Positions 9,201-17,618 of a stretch of DNA of 20,506 nt are shown here, one piece after another (position 1 is the first letter of the stretch; each line of letters begins with the position of its first letter). The translations under genes and the position numbers were made by a program. This DNA comes from a virus, in the IMG/VR virus record IMGVR_UViG_3300025770_000102, positions 1 through 20,506 of that record, one strand, 5' to 3'. The notes beneath the pieces were generated by a model. That model saw only the letters and a list, made by a program, of their open reading frames with translations, was not told the origin of the DNA and searched no databases.

Positions 9201-11324
9201 GCTTCGGCAATCGAATTTGATGTTTCTCCGGGAACCAACCTCAACGAATCGGACGATGGTATCGTGACTTACGGGTACACACATACTCGAATTGTAGGAC
9301 AGACCGCCGGAACAGAAACAACTCATCCCAACCCATACGGAGAAGTTGACTATCTTGGTTTCGTAAAACTGAAACCAGCATCCGACTTTTACTTCGACGA
9401 AACGGTCGCTCCTTATGTGCTTGTCAATACTTTTGGTGAGAACAACGCATATCAAATTGGTCTGTCTTCCCATCAGGTAGGTAGATCATATGGATATGGA
9501 ACCCTCGATAAAGAATATCTTTATCATTGGTTAGGAACCAAGGACAATTCGTTCCAGTCGAGAGAGGTAGACCCATCAAGCAGAGAGTATGTCTCTCCTG
9601 TACCAAATCAAACCAATCGATATCCAGACCGAATTATGCGGACAGTAGGGAACAAGTCCATCGATGAAAGTGTTGTTCCTTACATGCGGGGAGTTGGAAT
9701 CACCTTCTCCGCAGAAGGTCTTCTTGGAGGATCGAAAGTCTATGCATTCTTCGATAATGCATCTGTAGGAAGTGCGGATGGATATATTGTAGGTTCTACT
9801 GGATCTGCAATAGGTCATATCGAAATCTCAGATGGTGCCTTCCTTACGGGAGAGAAGTCATTCCGACTCTCGGATAGATCAGACAACGACCTCGATCTTG
9901 CAAACACAATGGCTGAAACTAAATTCTATTCTCAGGGTCTATACGGAGACTCAGATAATACATCTCGGTCCTATAGAGAATTAGAAACTAGAAAGAGATC
10001 TGTCAATTCACCTGATATTATTGACTACTCTTATGACAGAACACAAGACAACAACTACACACCGATCTATGGTGGTATTGAACCTCTTGCACAAGAGATT
10101 ATTGTCGATTCCTCTAGATATCCATATGGGATTTATCTATCAAAGATTGATCTGTTCTTTCTTGGGGTGGATGGAAGTCATCCAATAACAATACAACTAC
10201 GTCCAATGGAAGCAGGATACCCTCATCCAAACAAGGTAGTTCCGCTGTCAACTGTTACCGTACAACCAGAAAGCGTACAACAAGATAACGGTCCCAACGA
10301 CTCCATGGAAACCACATTCGAGTTCTCTTCGCCCGTGTATCTACAATCAGGAAGATATGCTGTATGTGTTATCACGAATGGTTCAGAATACGAACTTTTC
10401 ACCTCGACCGTAGGAGAAATTGAATTGGATTCTACTGGAGGGCCCTCCGATGATAACATATTCAGCAAAGATGCTGGAATTGGAATCAAGTTGGGAAGTT
10501 TGTTCAATCCAATCAACAATGGCTCTAGAGTAGAGAATATGAATCGGGTGTTTATGATGAACATTTATAGGTGCAATTTTGATGCGTCTTCTGCGGGTAC
10601 CATCAACATGAGTCCTATTGCACCAGCAGGTTCGTATAAGGCACACTCCGTTCTCATCACAGGAAATCAGCAACCATACGGATCAGGGTTTATGCAACCC
10701 GTAGCGTCATATGGCAATATCGGAACTGAGTTGAATAGTGAGAGCATTCTTCCTACAGAACAAGACATCCTCATAGATCAAGTATCAAAAATCACATTCC
10801 CGTCCTCGGGCAACAACAGCCTATCTCCGGTGATTGATCTAGATCGAGTCGGACTAATCGCTGTACACGATAAAGCATCTACCTTCGCAAATTCTGATGT
10901 CCTTGGAGAACTACGAGGAACAGCCGGTTCTGCCAGTAACATTGCTAGGTACGTCAGTAAGAGAATGACCATCCCAGAGCGAATGGCTAATGACATGCTA
11001 GTCTGCCTCAAAGCATACGGAAAAGTAAAGGTCTACGCAAAGACCTCCAGTGGTGCAGCAGATTTTGATGGTATTCAGTGGGTAGAACTGTTCCCGACAG
11101 TCAGGGCTGATGGTGCTGACTCCTATCCAGCAACAACAAGATCCACCACAGCGGGTGTTCTTCAAGATTATTATTTCCGACCAAATACGCCCACTGCGTT
11201 AGGTAACTTCAATACATACAGTATCAAGATCGTCCTATTCAAAGAAGACGGTAACACCTCTAGCCGAACAACAATGTCATATGCACAAGATCTAAGAGCA
11301 ATTCCTCTTCAAAGCAATGTCTAA
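6282..11324 (+). CDS. Large DUF4815-type virion structural protein (baseplate/tail fibre)
   Basis: This 1680-residue protein matches the large DUF4815-containing structural proteins of marine T4-like phages. The N-terminus has the diagnostic run FKPGYGIQARELTQIQSIL (about 32-50) followed by FGSHIFENGSVV, which would be the attachment end. A mid block, FTDRDSGKFYRLQKYIDFRP (about 764-783), then YLPRTDSVVVGED and NRRFTMNQIGKM (about 885-896), continues the family pattern. Near residues 1158-1195 is a small module with GAFLTGEKSFRLSD. From about 1265 to 1430 a jelly-roll-like domain starts with PLAQEIIVD and contains ITIQLRPMEAGYP and SPVYLQSGRYAVCV, as in many phage fibre proteins. The C-terminus ends in TTMSYAQDLRAIPL, also family-typical. 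AGAGGA at 6267-6272 precedes the ATG by 9 bases. Role inferred: a fibre or baseplate-periphery protein built after the wedge. It is not a recognisable T4 gp9 or gp10. Confidence 0.78.
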   Translation: MTQTKSHIPLLFDSNPYYDDFSVDKGFLRHLFKPGYGIQARELTQIQSILQNQVERFGSHIFENGSVVVGGEVVEGKIHWIRVSAAGKDAAGVEGDPIDNLDMMVGQDIQSGSMKGRVVHVLAGRDGTQLDKGQVVFFTPSTVGSFSPNDVVSTVGTDHIGESFRIADGTVTDAVGTDAILVTVNEGFFFVDGFFVHTPKQSIVPFNSTGTAEDSNELRVFSDPTSSVGFTVSRMIVNSSEDETLRDPASGFYNFNAPGSDRYKIDLALTSKEFTGSFGDASTLTFSGDNFVELIRVVDGNTTKKIEHADYSALDDSLARRTFDESGHYTIGSPKLRVTSHGTAFTPSDNTNKFAVGIDPHKSYVSGYELETQSPTFLSVNKPRTTQTHAIENLDLTHGNYFVINGSGSTFQEYGPAYNVTSGALHYLRTSTGISFGSCNVVCVRGVGTTGAGAEYRAYISGLKIDNNNYNIGNTDNIVYFDDSTGAMTAGSLDVESIDGSVGPKLSGHKSLLFPTSGNNTITEKGLAGEGLPAGTRLAVQLVHIEKDVTGSSVTITPTTPREWDDDPDSGNAVTNFEIANAPVIAIDSNGEIVNQNVSDPSLDGTSMTITFDGSVTPSHQSITFLYSAYLDYDNVPGGEFSNFYRTLDLKTDGQDDNIVSSEIQEVNGIEYVVFTLTKSDVTSVTSVADQMSDGDVATSDVILDNGQRSYAYTLGRVFVPKSKLSDTGDQVTYKVAVSFSYNKHSGIGPVTIDSYNIPYDAIPSFTDRDSGKFYRLQKYIDFRPIQYKPTVDGYQVRQHSFGLPLDNPNETSQISYERYLPRTDSVVVGEDRTLGVVSGIPGLLGEPPQTSMDDMVLYHLDIEPYVFDLTRDVHVRHVDNRRFTMNQIGKMQNENDLRYRSDIYGKLVSNAIARSTEEPIMMHGEENPYNVFPVTEGIMVDDFTGHAFSDVANLDHNCSMDSRLGGVRPPFDASAIEFDVSPGTNLNESDDGIVTYGYTHTRIVGQTAGTETTHPNPYGEVDYLGFVKLKPASDFYFDETVAPYVLVNTFGENNAYQIGLSSHQVGRSYGYGTLDKEYLYHWLGTKDNSFQSREVDPSSREYVSPVPNQTNRYPDRIMRTVGNKSIDESVVPYMRGVGITFSAEGLLGGSKVYAFFDNASVGSADGYIVGSTGSAIGHIEISDGAFLTGEKSFRLSDRSDNDLDLANTMAETKFYSQGLYGDSDNTSRSYRELETRKRSVNSPDIIDYSYDRTQDNNYTPIYGGIEPLAQEIIVDSSRYPYGIYLSKIDLFFLGVDGSHPITIQLRPMEAGYPHPNKVVPLSTVTVQPESVQQDNGPNDSMETTFEFSSPVYLQSGRYAVCVITNGSEYELFTSTVGEIELDSTGGPSDDNIFSKDAGIGIKLGSLFNPINNGSRVENMNRVFMMNIYRCNFDASSAGTINMSPIAPAGSYKAHSVLITGNQQPYGSGFMQPVASYGNIGTELNSESILPTEQDILIDQVSKITFPSSGNNSLSPVIDLDRVGLIAVHDKASTFANSDVLGELRGTAGSASNIARYVSKRMTIPERMANDMLVCLKAYGKVKVYAKTSSGAADFDGIQWVELFPTVRADGADSYPATTRSTTAGVLQDYYFRPNTPTALGNFNTYSIKIVLFKEDGNTSSRTTMSYAQDLRAIPLQSNV

Positions 11325-11327
11325 ATA
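11320..11327 (+). promoter_or_regulatory. Possible variant late promoter at the DUF4815/fibre gene junction
   Basis: TCTAAATA overlaps the stop codon of the DUF4815 gene and lies 24 bases before the next ATG. It differs from the T4 late box at the second base. If used, transcription would begin a few bases downstream and leave a short leader holding the strong AAGGAG site. The position is attractive but the sequence match is imperfect. Confidence 0.25.
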
Positions 11328-11340
11328 GGTTAGATCCCCC

Positions 11341-11346
11341 AAGGAG
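11341..11346 (+). promoter_or_regulatory. Strong Shine-Dalgarno site for the 1397-residue gene
   Basis: AAGGAG ends 5 bases before the ATG at 11352. It is among the best ribosome binding sites in the window and sits in one of the longest intergenic gaps (27 bases). It fixes the start of the downstream gene and suggests high, independent translation, as expected of an abundant virion protein. Confidence 0.7.
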
Positions 11347-11351
11347 CGTTT

Positions 11352-14300
11352 ATGTCTGTAACACCACCATACTATGATCCGATCAGTAATCTGAATCTGG
11401 CGGACACCTTCTATACTTGGTATCGAAGGACTAATGACATTGTGCAGAAGTTGAACCCGTTAGAGTTGTATGGTCTTTCTGCCAGCACTCAGCCTGGATA
11501 TGATGGTCTTACTATCGATATCAATACAGCAACAGGAATTGCTCAACTTGGTTATGCGCTTCCGTATACCATTGGGAACGATCATGTTTTCACTGGCGGA
11601 CTCACGTTCGCGGGCGACATCGTTGCTATATCCGGTACATCCTTCATGGGTGGTAATGTTCAGTTCGAACCGAACGACACTAATGGGTTCGTTACATTCA
11701 ACAGTGGTGTTGTCCAGTTTGAAACCGGAGTGAACAAGGTTGACTTCTTCACAGATATCAACATTGATGATTCTGATATCAAGGTTACAGATAGTGATAT
11801 TGACATTATTCGTACGCCGGTCGAAATCGACCTCGCCGGGAATGTCGGGGCGCACAAGGTACTCATTACTTCACTCGGCGGCCAGATCACTACCCTCCCG
11901 ATCTTTGGATGTAAAGTTCCAACAGCATTCTATCATGCAGTCCAGTTTGAGGAAAGACCCAATGGTGAAGGCAGTTCTCCAATTACCTTTAGCAAGGATA
12001 CAACAATCGATGCTGCAAGTCCAACAGTAAATTTCCATGCTCAAACCACGAGTGAAAGACAATTCAAAATCTCTGGCAACAATGTTACGTTTAGCGGAAG
12101 TGAGGCATCGTGGGAATTCCAAAACGAAAAAGGTGTGAAGTTCAATCCCCTTTCTGCCATTAGTATTGAGTCTGGTGCTACCTTCGAGGAGGATAGCAAA
12201 CTCGTTCTGAAGGGAATGGTGTATGATTCTGATGGCTCAATGCCCGGAGCAGGGCACGTTCTGATCACAGATGCTGCCGGAAGACTAAATTATGGCGACA
12301 AGCAATTTATCTGGAACACAAATAAACCCGGATTAGGTACCGCGCACTTCGCAATGAACTATATGTTGGGAAATATGTCTCATGTAGCCCGGGCTGCAAC
12401 AGGCCTCCCTTTCGCAGTCCCCCGGTACTATGTATTCTCCAGAAGAACACTTTTGCCCGAGGACTGGGCCAGCAGTCAGTTCCATGGAGCATCTCATGGT
12501 GGAATCACATTCCACAAGGGAATCTATTCGATTATCCGCGCACATGGCGCGAGCGGGGATGATAATATCGAACCCATTGCTTCTTATGAAAATGAAAGAT
12601 ATCGGGGATTTGGTGGTACGATGAGTCCCACATTCGCAAAGATCCTTGCTTGTGGTGGGTACAAGACATTTGGAACTCCGTTTCCTGAAATGGGAATAAC
12701 CTTCTGTGGTTTGACAGGATGTACAGATAATAGAATGAAAAACAAGTACTGGTATGCTGACGTTAATATCTACGAAGGCCACCCAGATCCAACTCTAGAA
12801 GACTTGGATTCAACTGTCGGTGGGGAACATTACACATGGAAGCGGGACACCGTCCCAAAGACATACTGGTCCTCGAATATGAGAGCGAATCCAAACGACT
12901 ACCAAGACAATTCTTCTACCGGCTGGTTAGGAGTGACCGCCGGGACTTACCTACAACAAGGAATTCCTGTGGTTCCAGACGGTTTGCGCCAACTCGCCAC
13001 GTGGGCAGAAATGTCATCATCTATGAATCTTGGTAGTGGCCACCGAAACACAAATTACACTTCACATTCACCAGAATTATTTTATGAAGATCCAGTGGAT
13101 TTGATTGGATCGGAGCAGATTGGACAGTTCGGGGGAGTCATTCCTGATATAGAACTTCCGATATCACATTCCCCATATATGTTCAACGTCAAACTCCGAT
13201 ATAATGTCCCGGCAGGAATGAGATTGATAATTGCTTTCCAAATAGACCCGACATTTACCAAAAACTTTCCAAAAAACCAATTTGATAATTATCCCTTCCA
13301 TCGTGATGATAGTGCGGTGGGTGAAACAAAATCGCCTGATTGGGATGAAGATGACATCTCAGATGACGGGGAGTTTCGACAACAAATATTTACCCCATCA
13401 ACAAAAGTGAGTTCAGAATCTTTTGGTGGGGACGATTCCCACGAAATTCGAAGATTCCTTCGCATAAAATCAAGTGATTTTGCGAAGAAGGTGTGGCAAT
13501 TCGCGTTCAAGTATGTCACCAGTCCTTACGTCGAGAATGACGAAGTTACTGGTGTATCTACTGGTGTATCGTGGTCACAAAGACAAGATTGGCTAGCCAC
13601 TGAGACCAATGGAGGCCATGCAGTCTCAGTATGGGCCTATACTGGTTCTAATGGCACATTCACAAAGTCTGATTTTGAACCCAACGCCCTATATCCCATT
13701 CCATATCTGACAGATCCACCGGGTGAGAATCCTACCTCGCAAATAACCGCAAAAAAGGGAATGTCGATAGTCGCTGAAGGTTTGCAATATGGTGGTGCGT
13801 TGCTGGCTAAAGATTTCCCTATGAATGATGGTGGGGGTGAGGACCAAACATTCTTGAACTTATGGAATTCTTCGGCCGAGCGAATCGCACCGATTGGGGG
13901 TAAGGACACGCGCGCCTTGGGCATGACTTACTGGAATCGGGCAATGGCTCAACTTGCTAGCACTACAAGTTTTGATTTTGGTTTGTATGGTGTTACTGGT
14001 TGTGGACGGGACGAGAATGGTAAATTGTATGGGGCAGATGAAACACAACATGAAGACGAAGCGAATTGGACGGATCTGCGGGCGGGCATCAACACAAGTC
14101 GATTATACCACGATGGTCCTTATTCTGGACCCAGACCCGAGAGCGAGTATGCATCATCCGTCACCAACATCGGTCCTGATATGGGGTATTACGACAGGGT
14201 AATTCGTTATCAACTAAGGAATACTAAGCGTTCGGCAACGGACGGAAACTTGAGTGATACGTCTCTACTATTTGATGAACTAGAAACAACCCTACGGCTA

Positions 14301-15545
14301 CATAACGTGCGTGACAAAAACGCAATGGGCCACAATCATGAAGTAGTATTTGGTCGTGGACATTTTGCTAATGTTACTTGGGATCGACACAAACTGAGAC
14401 GAGATGCCAAGGGTAATCACAATGGCGCTGAGCCAAGATTAACAACATCATTCATCAATCCCCTCACCGGAGGTGGAACAGCAACCGGAATATATCAAAA
14501 AGATGCGAATGATAATGATGTAGAAATCATTCCATGGGAACGAGTTTCGTGGTGGTCAGATAATCAACCAACCACACCATTTTCTTTCCCCAACTCAAAG
14601 GCTGCGTTTGATTATTTTGGTGAACTGCCTTCTGTCACCGGAGACATATACGGAACTCATGAAATGGGTGGTGTTGGAAGTGCAACCGGAAAGAGAAAGA
14701 ACGTCGAACTCCGCGCATTCTTCAATGACAGCAACTCATCTATGTTCTCTCCTTTCAGGCCTAAATCTGGCGGTGAAGGCTGGACACGATGGACGAGCAA
14801 TGGGAGTCCTGTGTCGAAGGCGTCTGGGTATGGGGAAGTCCCAACTTATGAAAGAACAACCACTTGGGGGAGTGGCTATGTCTACTTCACGGATGATCGG
14901 CGAGATCAATTCATAGATCAATTTGACACAGCAACAGCAACCAATACAGTTAACTACGCTACCGAATTTATATTGACCGACCATTACGGAAATCAATATA
15001 CGGTTGATAATTTCCACCGGGGAACAATAGACAGTGTAAATGAACGGAACGAAACTCGTGGTAGATATTCTGAGGTAGATCTAGACTTTACTGATATTGA
15101 ACCTGACGAAGTCACGTACACGGGCGATGACGACGGTACTCGCCTGCTCGTTCGTCAGCCACAGGAAGGAGAAATTCTATTACAGATCCCATCTCCTCTC
15201 GGTGGAATTTTGACTAACTCGGGTGAATGCCCACATCCACTATATCTCAAATCTAAGATTATCGCTATGGACATCAACGATGGATGGAAAAGAACACCCA
15301 AACAAATCTGGGATAGTACATTGACCAAGAATTCGTCTATAATTCAAGCGAGTAGTGTTGCAGTACATGAGATCGATGACACATTTGTGCCGGGGGGCGA
15401 ATTGGCGGACTGCGAGACAAGATTGGGAAACACAGTGGTGGACACCTCCGGAAATGGAATCACAGTAGATGACCACAAAATTTATGCTGCCGATGGTGAG
15501 TACGTCATTCGATTTTTAGGAACAAACATTACCATCCAGAGGTAG
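11352..15545 (+). CDS. Putative tail fibre / host-contact virion protein, 1397 residues
   Basis: The N-terminus, NLADTFYTWYRRTNDIVQKL then NPLELYG (about 15-41), resembles the opening of structural fibre proteins in marine T4-like phages. Residues 75-190 and 205-290 look like short beta strands in tandem (FTGGLTFAG, NVQFEPND, FVTFNSGVVQFE, then DSDIKVTDSDIDI), suggesting a beta-helical or beta-prism shaft. At about 300-314 GHVLITDAAGRLNYG resembles the small 'VLTSDANG' link motif found before C-terminal domains of phage fibres. The remaining roughly 1080 residues are rich in Trp, Tyr, Gly, Asn and Asp and match nothing I know; no S74 chaperone signature is visible at the end. Placed between the DUF4815 protein and the neck genes, it occupies the slot of T4 short fibres and fibritin. 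Receptor binding is inferred from position, size and composition only. Confidence 0.6.
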   Translation: MSVTPPYYDPISNLNLADTFYTWYRRTNDIVQKLNPLELYGLSASTQPGYDGLTIDINTATGIAQLGYALPYTIGNDHVFTGGLTFAGDIVAISGTSFMGGNVQFEPNDTNGFVTFNSGVVQFETGVNKVDFFTDINIDDSDIKVTDSDIDIIRTPVEIDLAGNVGAHKVLITSLGGQITTLPIFGCKVPTAFYHAVQFEERPNGEGSSPITFSKDTTIDAASPTVNFHAQTTSERQFKISGNNVTFSGSEASWEFQNEKGVKFNPLSAISIESGATFEEDSKLVLKGMVYDSDGSMPGAGHVLITDAAGRLNYGDKQFIWNTNKPGLGTAHFAMNYMLGNMSHVARAATGLPFAVPRYYVFSRRTLLPEDWASSQFHGASHGGITFHKGIYSIIRAHGASGDDNIEPIASYENERYRGFGGTMSPTFAKILACGGYKTFGTPFPEMGITFCGLTGCTDNRMKNKYWYADVNIYEGHPDPTLEDLDSTVGGEHYTWKRDTVPKTYWSSNMRANPNDYQDNSSTGWLGVTAGTYLQQGIPVVPDGLRQLATWAEMSSSMNLGSGHRNTNYTSHSPELFYEDPVDLIGSEQIGQFGGVIPDIELPISHSPYMFNVKLRYNVPAGMRLIIAFQIDPTFTKNFPKNQFDNYPFHRDDSAVGETKSPDWDEDDISDDGEFRQQIFTPSTKVSSESFGGDDSHEIRRFLRIKSSDFAKKVWQFAFKYVTSPYVENDEVTGVSTGVSWSQRQDWLATETNGGHAVSVWAYTGSNGTFTKSDFEPNALYPIPYLTDPPGENPTSQITAKKGMSIVAEGLQYGGALLAKDFPMNDGGGEDQTFLNLWNSSAERIAPIGGKDTRALGMTYWNRAMAQLASTTSFDFGLYGVTGCGRDENGKLYGADETQHEDEANWTDLRAGINTSRLYHDGPYSGPRPESEYASSVTNIGPDMGYYDRVIRYQLRNTKRSATDGNLSDTSLLFDELETTLRLHNVRDKNAMGHNHEVVFGRGHFANVTWDRHKLRRDAKGNHNGAEPRLTTSFINPLTGGGTATGIYQKDANDNDVEIIPWERVSWWSDNQPTTPFSFPNSKAAFDYFGELPSVTGDIYGTHEMGGVGSATGKRKNVELRAFFNDSNSSMFSPFRPKSGGEGWTRWTSNGSPVSKASGYGEVPTYERTTTWGSGYVYFTDDRRDQFIDQFDTATATNTVNYATEFILTDHYGNQYTVDNFHRGTIDSVNERNETRGRYSEVDLDFTDIEPDEVTYTGDDDGTRLLVRQPQEGEILLQIPSPLGGILTNSGECPHPLYLKSKIIAMDINDGWKRTPKQIWDSTLTKNSSIIQASSVAVHEIDDTFVPGGELADCETRLGNTVVDTSGNGITVDDHKIYAADGEYVIRFLGTNITIQR

Positions 15546-15560
15546 AAAGCAAGATCATCA

Positions 15561-16859
15561 ATGGCAACCACATTTAACTCAATCTATGAAATCGCTCTGA
15601 ACGGGGAAGGTGTTCCTTCTACAACAAGTTCACCACTAAGTAAGTTGTCTGGAAACATCGGGGCAACGAAGTTGTCTATTAGCGACGTATTACTCCCAGC
15701 AGCGTCATACACAGGATCCATAACGCTACAGAGAAATCTTTCTATGGGATATTTGATGTCGTTCACCGATGCATATCTGGGACTTTACCAAATTGACAGT
15801 GTGGCAGATACTCTCCTAGATTTCCCTTCTTCAACTTCTACCTTAGATATTGATCTTCCGGGAGACTCGGTTCTTGAGCAAGATGCACGACGTTATAGCA
15901 ATTCTATTACAGAATTTATTCGTGTCGAGGGACAGCGGTTCGCTGATAGCAATCAAGATATCGAAAATTATGATAAACGCAAACTACGAACATATAACAA
16001 TTTCTCAAAAACAGCCACCAACGGTGGAATGCGTAATCTAGGAATCTCATTCGACCCATCTGTGATGTATGTTATGGGAATTACGAATGAGGGATATACC
16101 CATGGAGGATCCTCTTCTGGGTTCATGCTTGGAGAAACCTTTGGTAATGCAACAGGACCAAGTGGATTGGTCGTTGGTATAATGGACTTCACTGCTATAA
16201 CCGCAGGTACGTCGATTGGTGGACTTTCAGGATCTATAACTGGTGGTGTTTATGCTCTCTTCATGTCTGAAGTAGGACCAACATCAGGTGCTGGATACAC
16301 GCAATTTATTGTTGGTTCGACTGGTGGAGGATCCTCGTTCGGGGGGACAGGATCGATAAGTTGGATATATGATATCAATAGTCTCTATGTCCAAAAAGCA
16401 AAGAACTCTATCACCAAAACAATCAATACTATTATTCCCAATGTCCCTGTGGGGATGACTGTCGGTAGTATTACAGCAGGACATCAAATTCGGGTGTATG
16501 ATCAAAACGAAGATCATATCGAAAAAGTCATCAAGGGAATCGAGGAGGGTCAGGAAAGATATGATCTGGTCCGAGGATTCTCCGCTGGATATACATCAGG
16601 ATATCAATTCTCACCCAAGGCATTCGCGTCTTACGAATACAGCAACACACTTTTGCTTGCTCCAACCACAGCAGTAGGTGACTCTGCTTCTGAAGCACAG
16701 GAATTGGTCTTCTATATGACAACAGATTTGGCAGGAAAGAGAACCACATTTGAAACTCACGTTAGGTCACTAATGGTAGCCGGGTCGGAAATCGACACTC
16801 TCTACAAACTCTCCGAGTGGGGAATTCCAGAAACATTCAAACGATTATACGAGCAATAG
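15561..16859 (+). CDS. Unknown virion protein in the wac/fibritin position
   Basis: I do not recognise this 432-residue protein. Residues 1-170 are mixed, with an N-terminal MATTFNSIYEIALNGEG and a charged stretch (ENYDKRKLRTYNNF, about 134-147). Residues 180-275 are very rich in Gly, Ser and Thr with motifs such as GGSSSG, GNATGPSG and STGGGSSFGG, a flexible or beta-prism-like region. The last 150 residues include a polar segment (QNEDHIEKVIKGIEEGQERY) and end in SEWGIPETFKRLYEQ. The ATG at 15561 follows the previous stop by 15 bases with only a distant AGAGG. It ends six bases before gp13, where T4 carries wac, but no long fibritin-like coiled coil is visible. A structural role is inferred from context; no biochemical function can be assigned. 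Confidence 0.55.
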   Translation: MATTFNSIYEIALNGEGVPSTTSSPLSKLSGNIGATKLSISDVLLPAASYTGSITLQRNLSMGYLMSFTDAYLGLYQIDSVADTLLDFPSSTSTLDIDLPGDSVLEQDARRYSNSITEFIRVEGQRFADSNQDIENYDKRKLRTYNNFSKTATNGGMRNLGISFDPSVMYVMGITNEGYTHGGSSSGFMLGETFGNATGPSGLVVGIMDFTAITAGTSIGGLSGSITGGVYALFMSEVGPTSGAGYTQFIVGSTGGGSSFGGTGSISWIYDINSLYVQKAKNSITKTINTIIPNVPVGMTVGSITAGHQIRVYDQNEDHIEKVIKGIEEGQERYDLVRGFSAGYTSGYQFSPKAFASYEYSNTLLLAPTTAVGDSASEAQELVFYMTTDLAGKRTTFETHVRSLMVAGSEIDTLYKLSEWGIPETFKRLYEQ

Positions 16860-16865
16860 ACTAAT

Positions 16866-17615
16866 ATGTCAGTACCCGCATCTAGACAGGCACTCAAAGA
16901 ATACTCACTCCGGCAACTGGGCGCACCAGTCATCGAAGTGAATGTTGATGATATCCAAATAGAAGATGCTGTCGATGATGCCCTACAGTTTTTCGCAGAG
17001 TACCATTTCGATGGTGTCCAGAAAACCTTCTTGAAGCATGTTATCACCGCAGACGATGTGACTAACGAATACATTGACATGGATGCAATCGATAGTAGGG
17101 TAGTAAGCATTGTTCGGATGTTTGAAATCCAAACCCACTCGATGAATATGTTCGATGTCTCATATCAACTAGCACTCAATGACTTCTTCGGCACATTCAC
17201 TCCGGGGTCGATGACCAACTACACGATCACCAAGCAAAATCTTGCGATGATTAGTCAAATTCTAGATCCCGCAAAGAACTTCCGGTTCAGTCGAGTGACC
17301 AACAAACTCTACATTGATATGGACTGGGCAAACGATGTCGAAGTAGGAAACTATATTGTCATCGAGGCATACACTGCTCTCGATCCTCAGACATATCCCG
17401 AGATATACAGCGACCGACTTCTCAAGAAATACGTCACTGCTCTTATCAAGAAGCAGTGGGGAATGAACCTCATCAAGTTTGAGGGAGTCCAACTTCCCGG
17501 TGGAGTCGCATTCAATGGCTCCCGAATCTTAGACGAAGCGAAGGAAGAAATAGACAAGATCGAAGAACAAGTAGGGGATCTGTACGAACTACCCCCAGAC
17601 TTTATGGTAGGTTGA
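16866..17615 (+). CDS. 13: Neck protein gp13
   Basis: This 249-residue protein matches gp13 of T4-like phages, which with gp14 forms the neck that closes the DNA-filled head and gives the tail its docking site. The N-terminus has the familiar pattern SRQALKEYSLRQLGAPVIEV (about 5-24), then DDALQFFAEYHFDGVQKTF (about 38-56). The second half contains a LYIDMDW strand and the IVIEAYTALDP segment, followed by LLKKYVTALIKKQWGMNLIK and a VQLPGGVAFNG loop, all typical of cyanophage-type gp13. It is shorter than T4 gp13 (309). It is followed after three bases by gp14. No good Shine-Dalgarno is visible, so coupling to the upstream gene seems likely. Confidence 0.88.
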   Translation: MSVPASRQALKEYSLRQLGAPVIEVNVDDIQIEDAVDDALQFFAEYHFDGVQKTFLKHVITADDVTNEYIDMDAIDSRVVSIVRMFEIQTHSMNMFDVSYQLALNDFFGTFTPGSMTNYTITKQNLAMISQILDPAKNFRFSRVTNKLYIDMDWANDVEVGNYIVIEAYTALDPQTYPEIYSDRLLKKYVTALIKKQWGMNLIKFEGVQLPGGVAFNGSRILDEAKEEIDKIEEQVGDLYELPPDFMVG

Positions 17616-17618
17616 TCA

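Noticed and set aside
12333-12782. A 149-codon minus-strand open frame opposite the large fibre gene
   Set aside because: Cys/Arg-rich nonsense-like translation typical of antisense reading of a Gly/Asn/Tyr-rich gene; no supporting signals.
16104-16336. Repeated palindrome GGAGGATCCTC at 16104-16114 and 16326-16336
   Set aside because: Both copies simply encode Gly-Gly-Ser-Ser in a Gly/Ser-rich protein region; codon constraint explains them better than a regulatory or recombination site.
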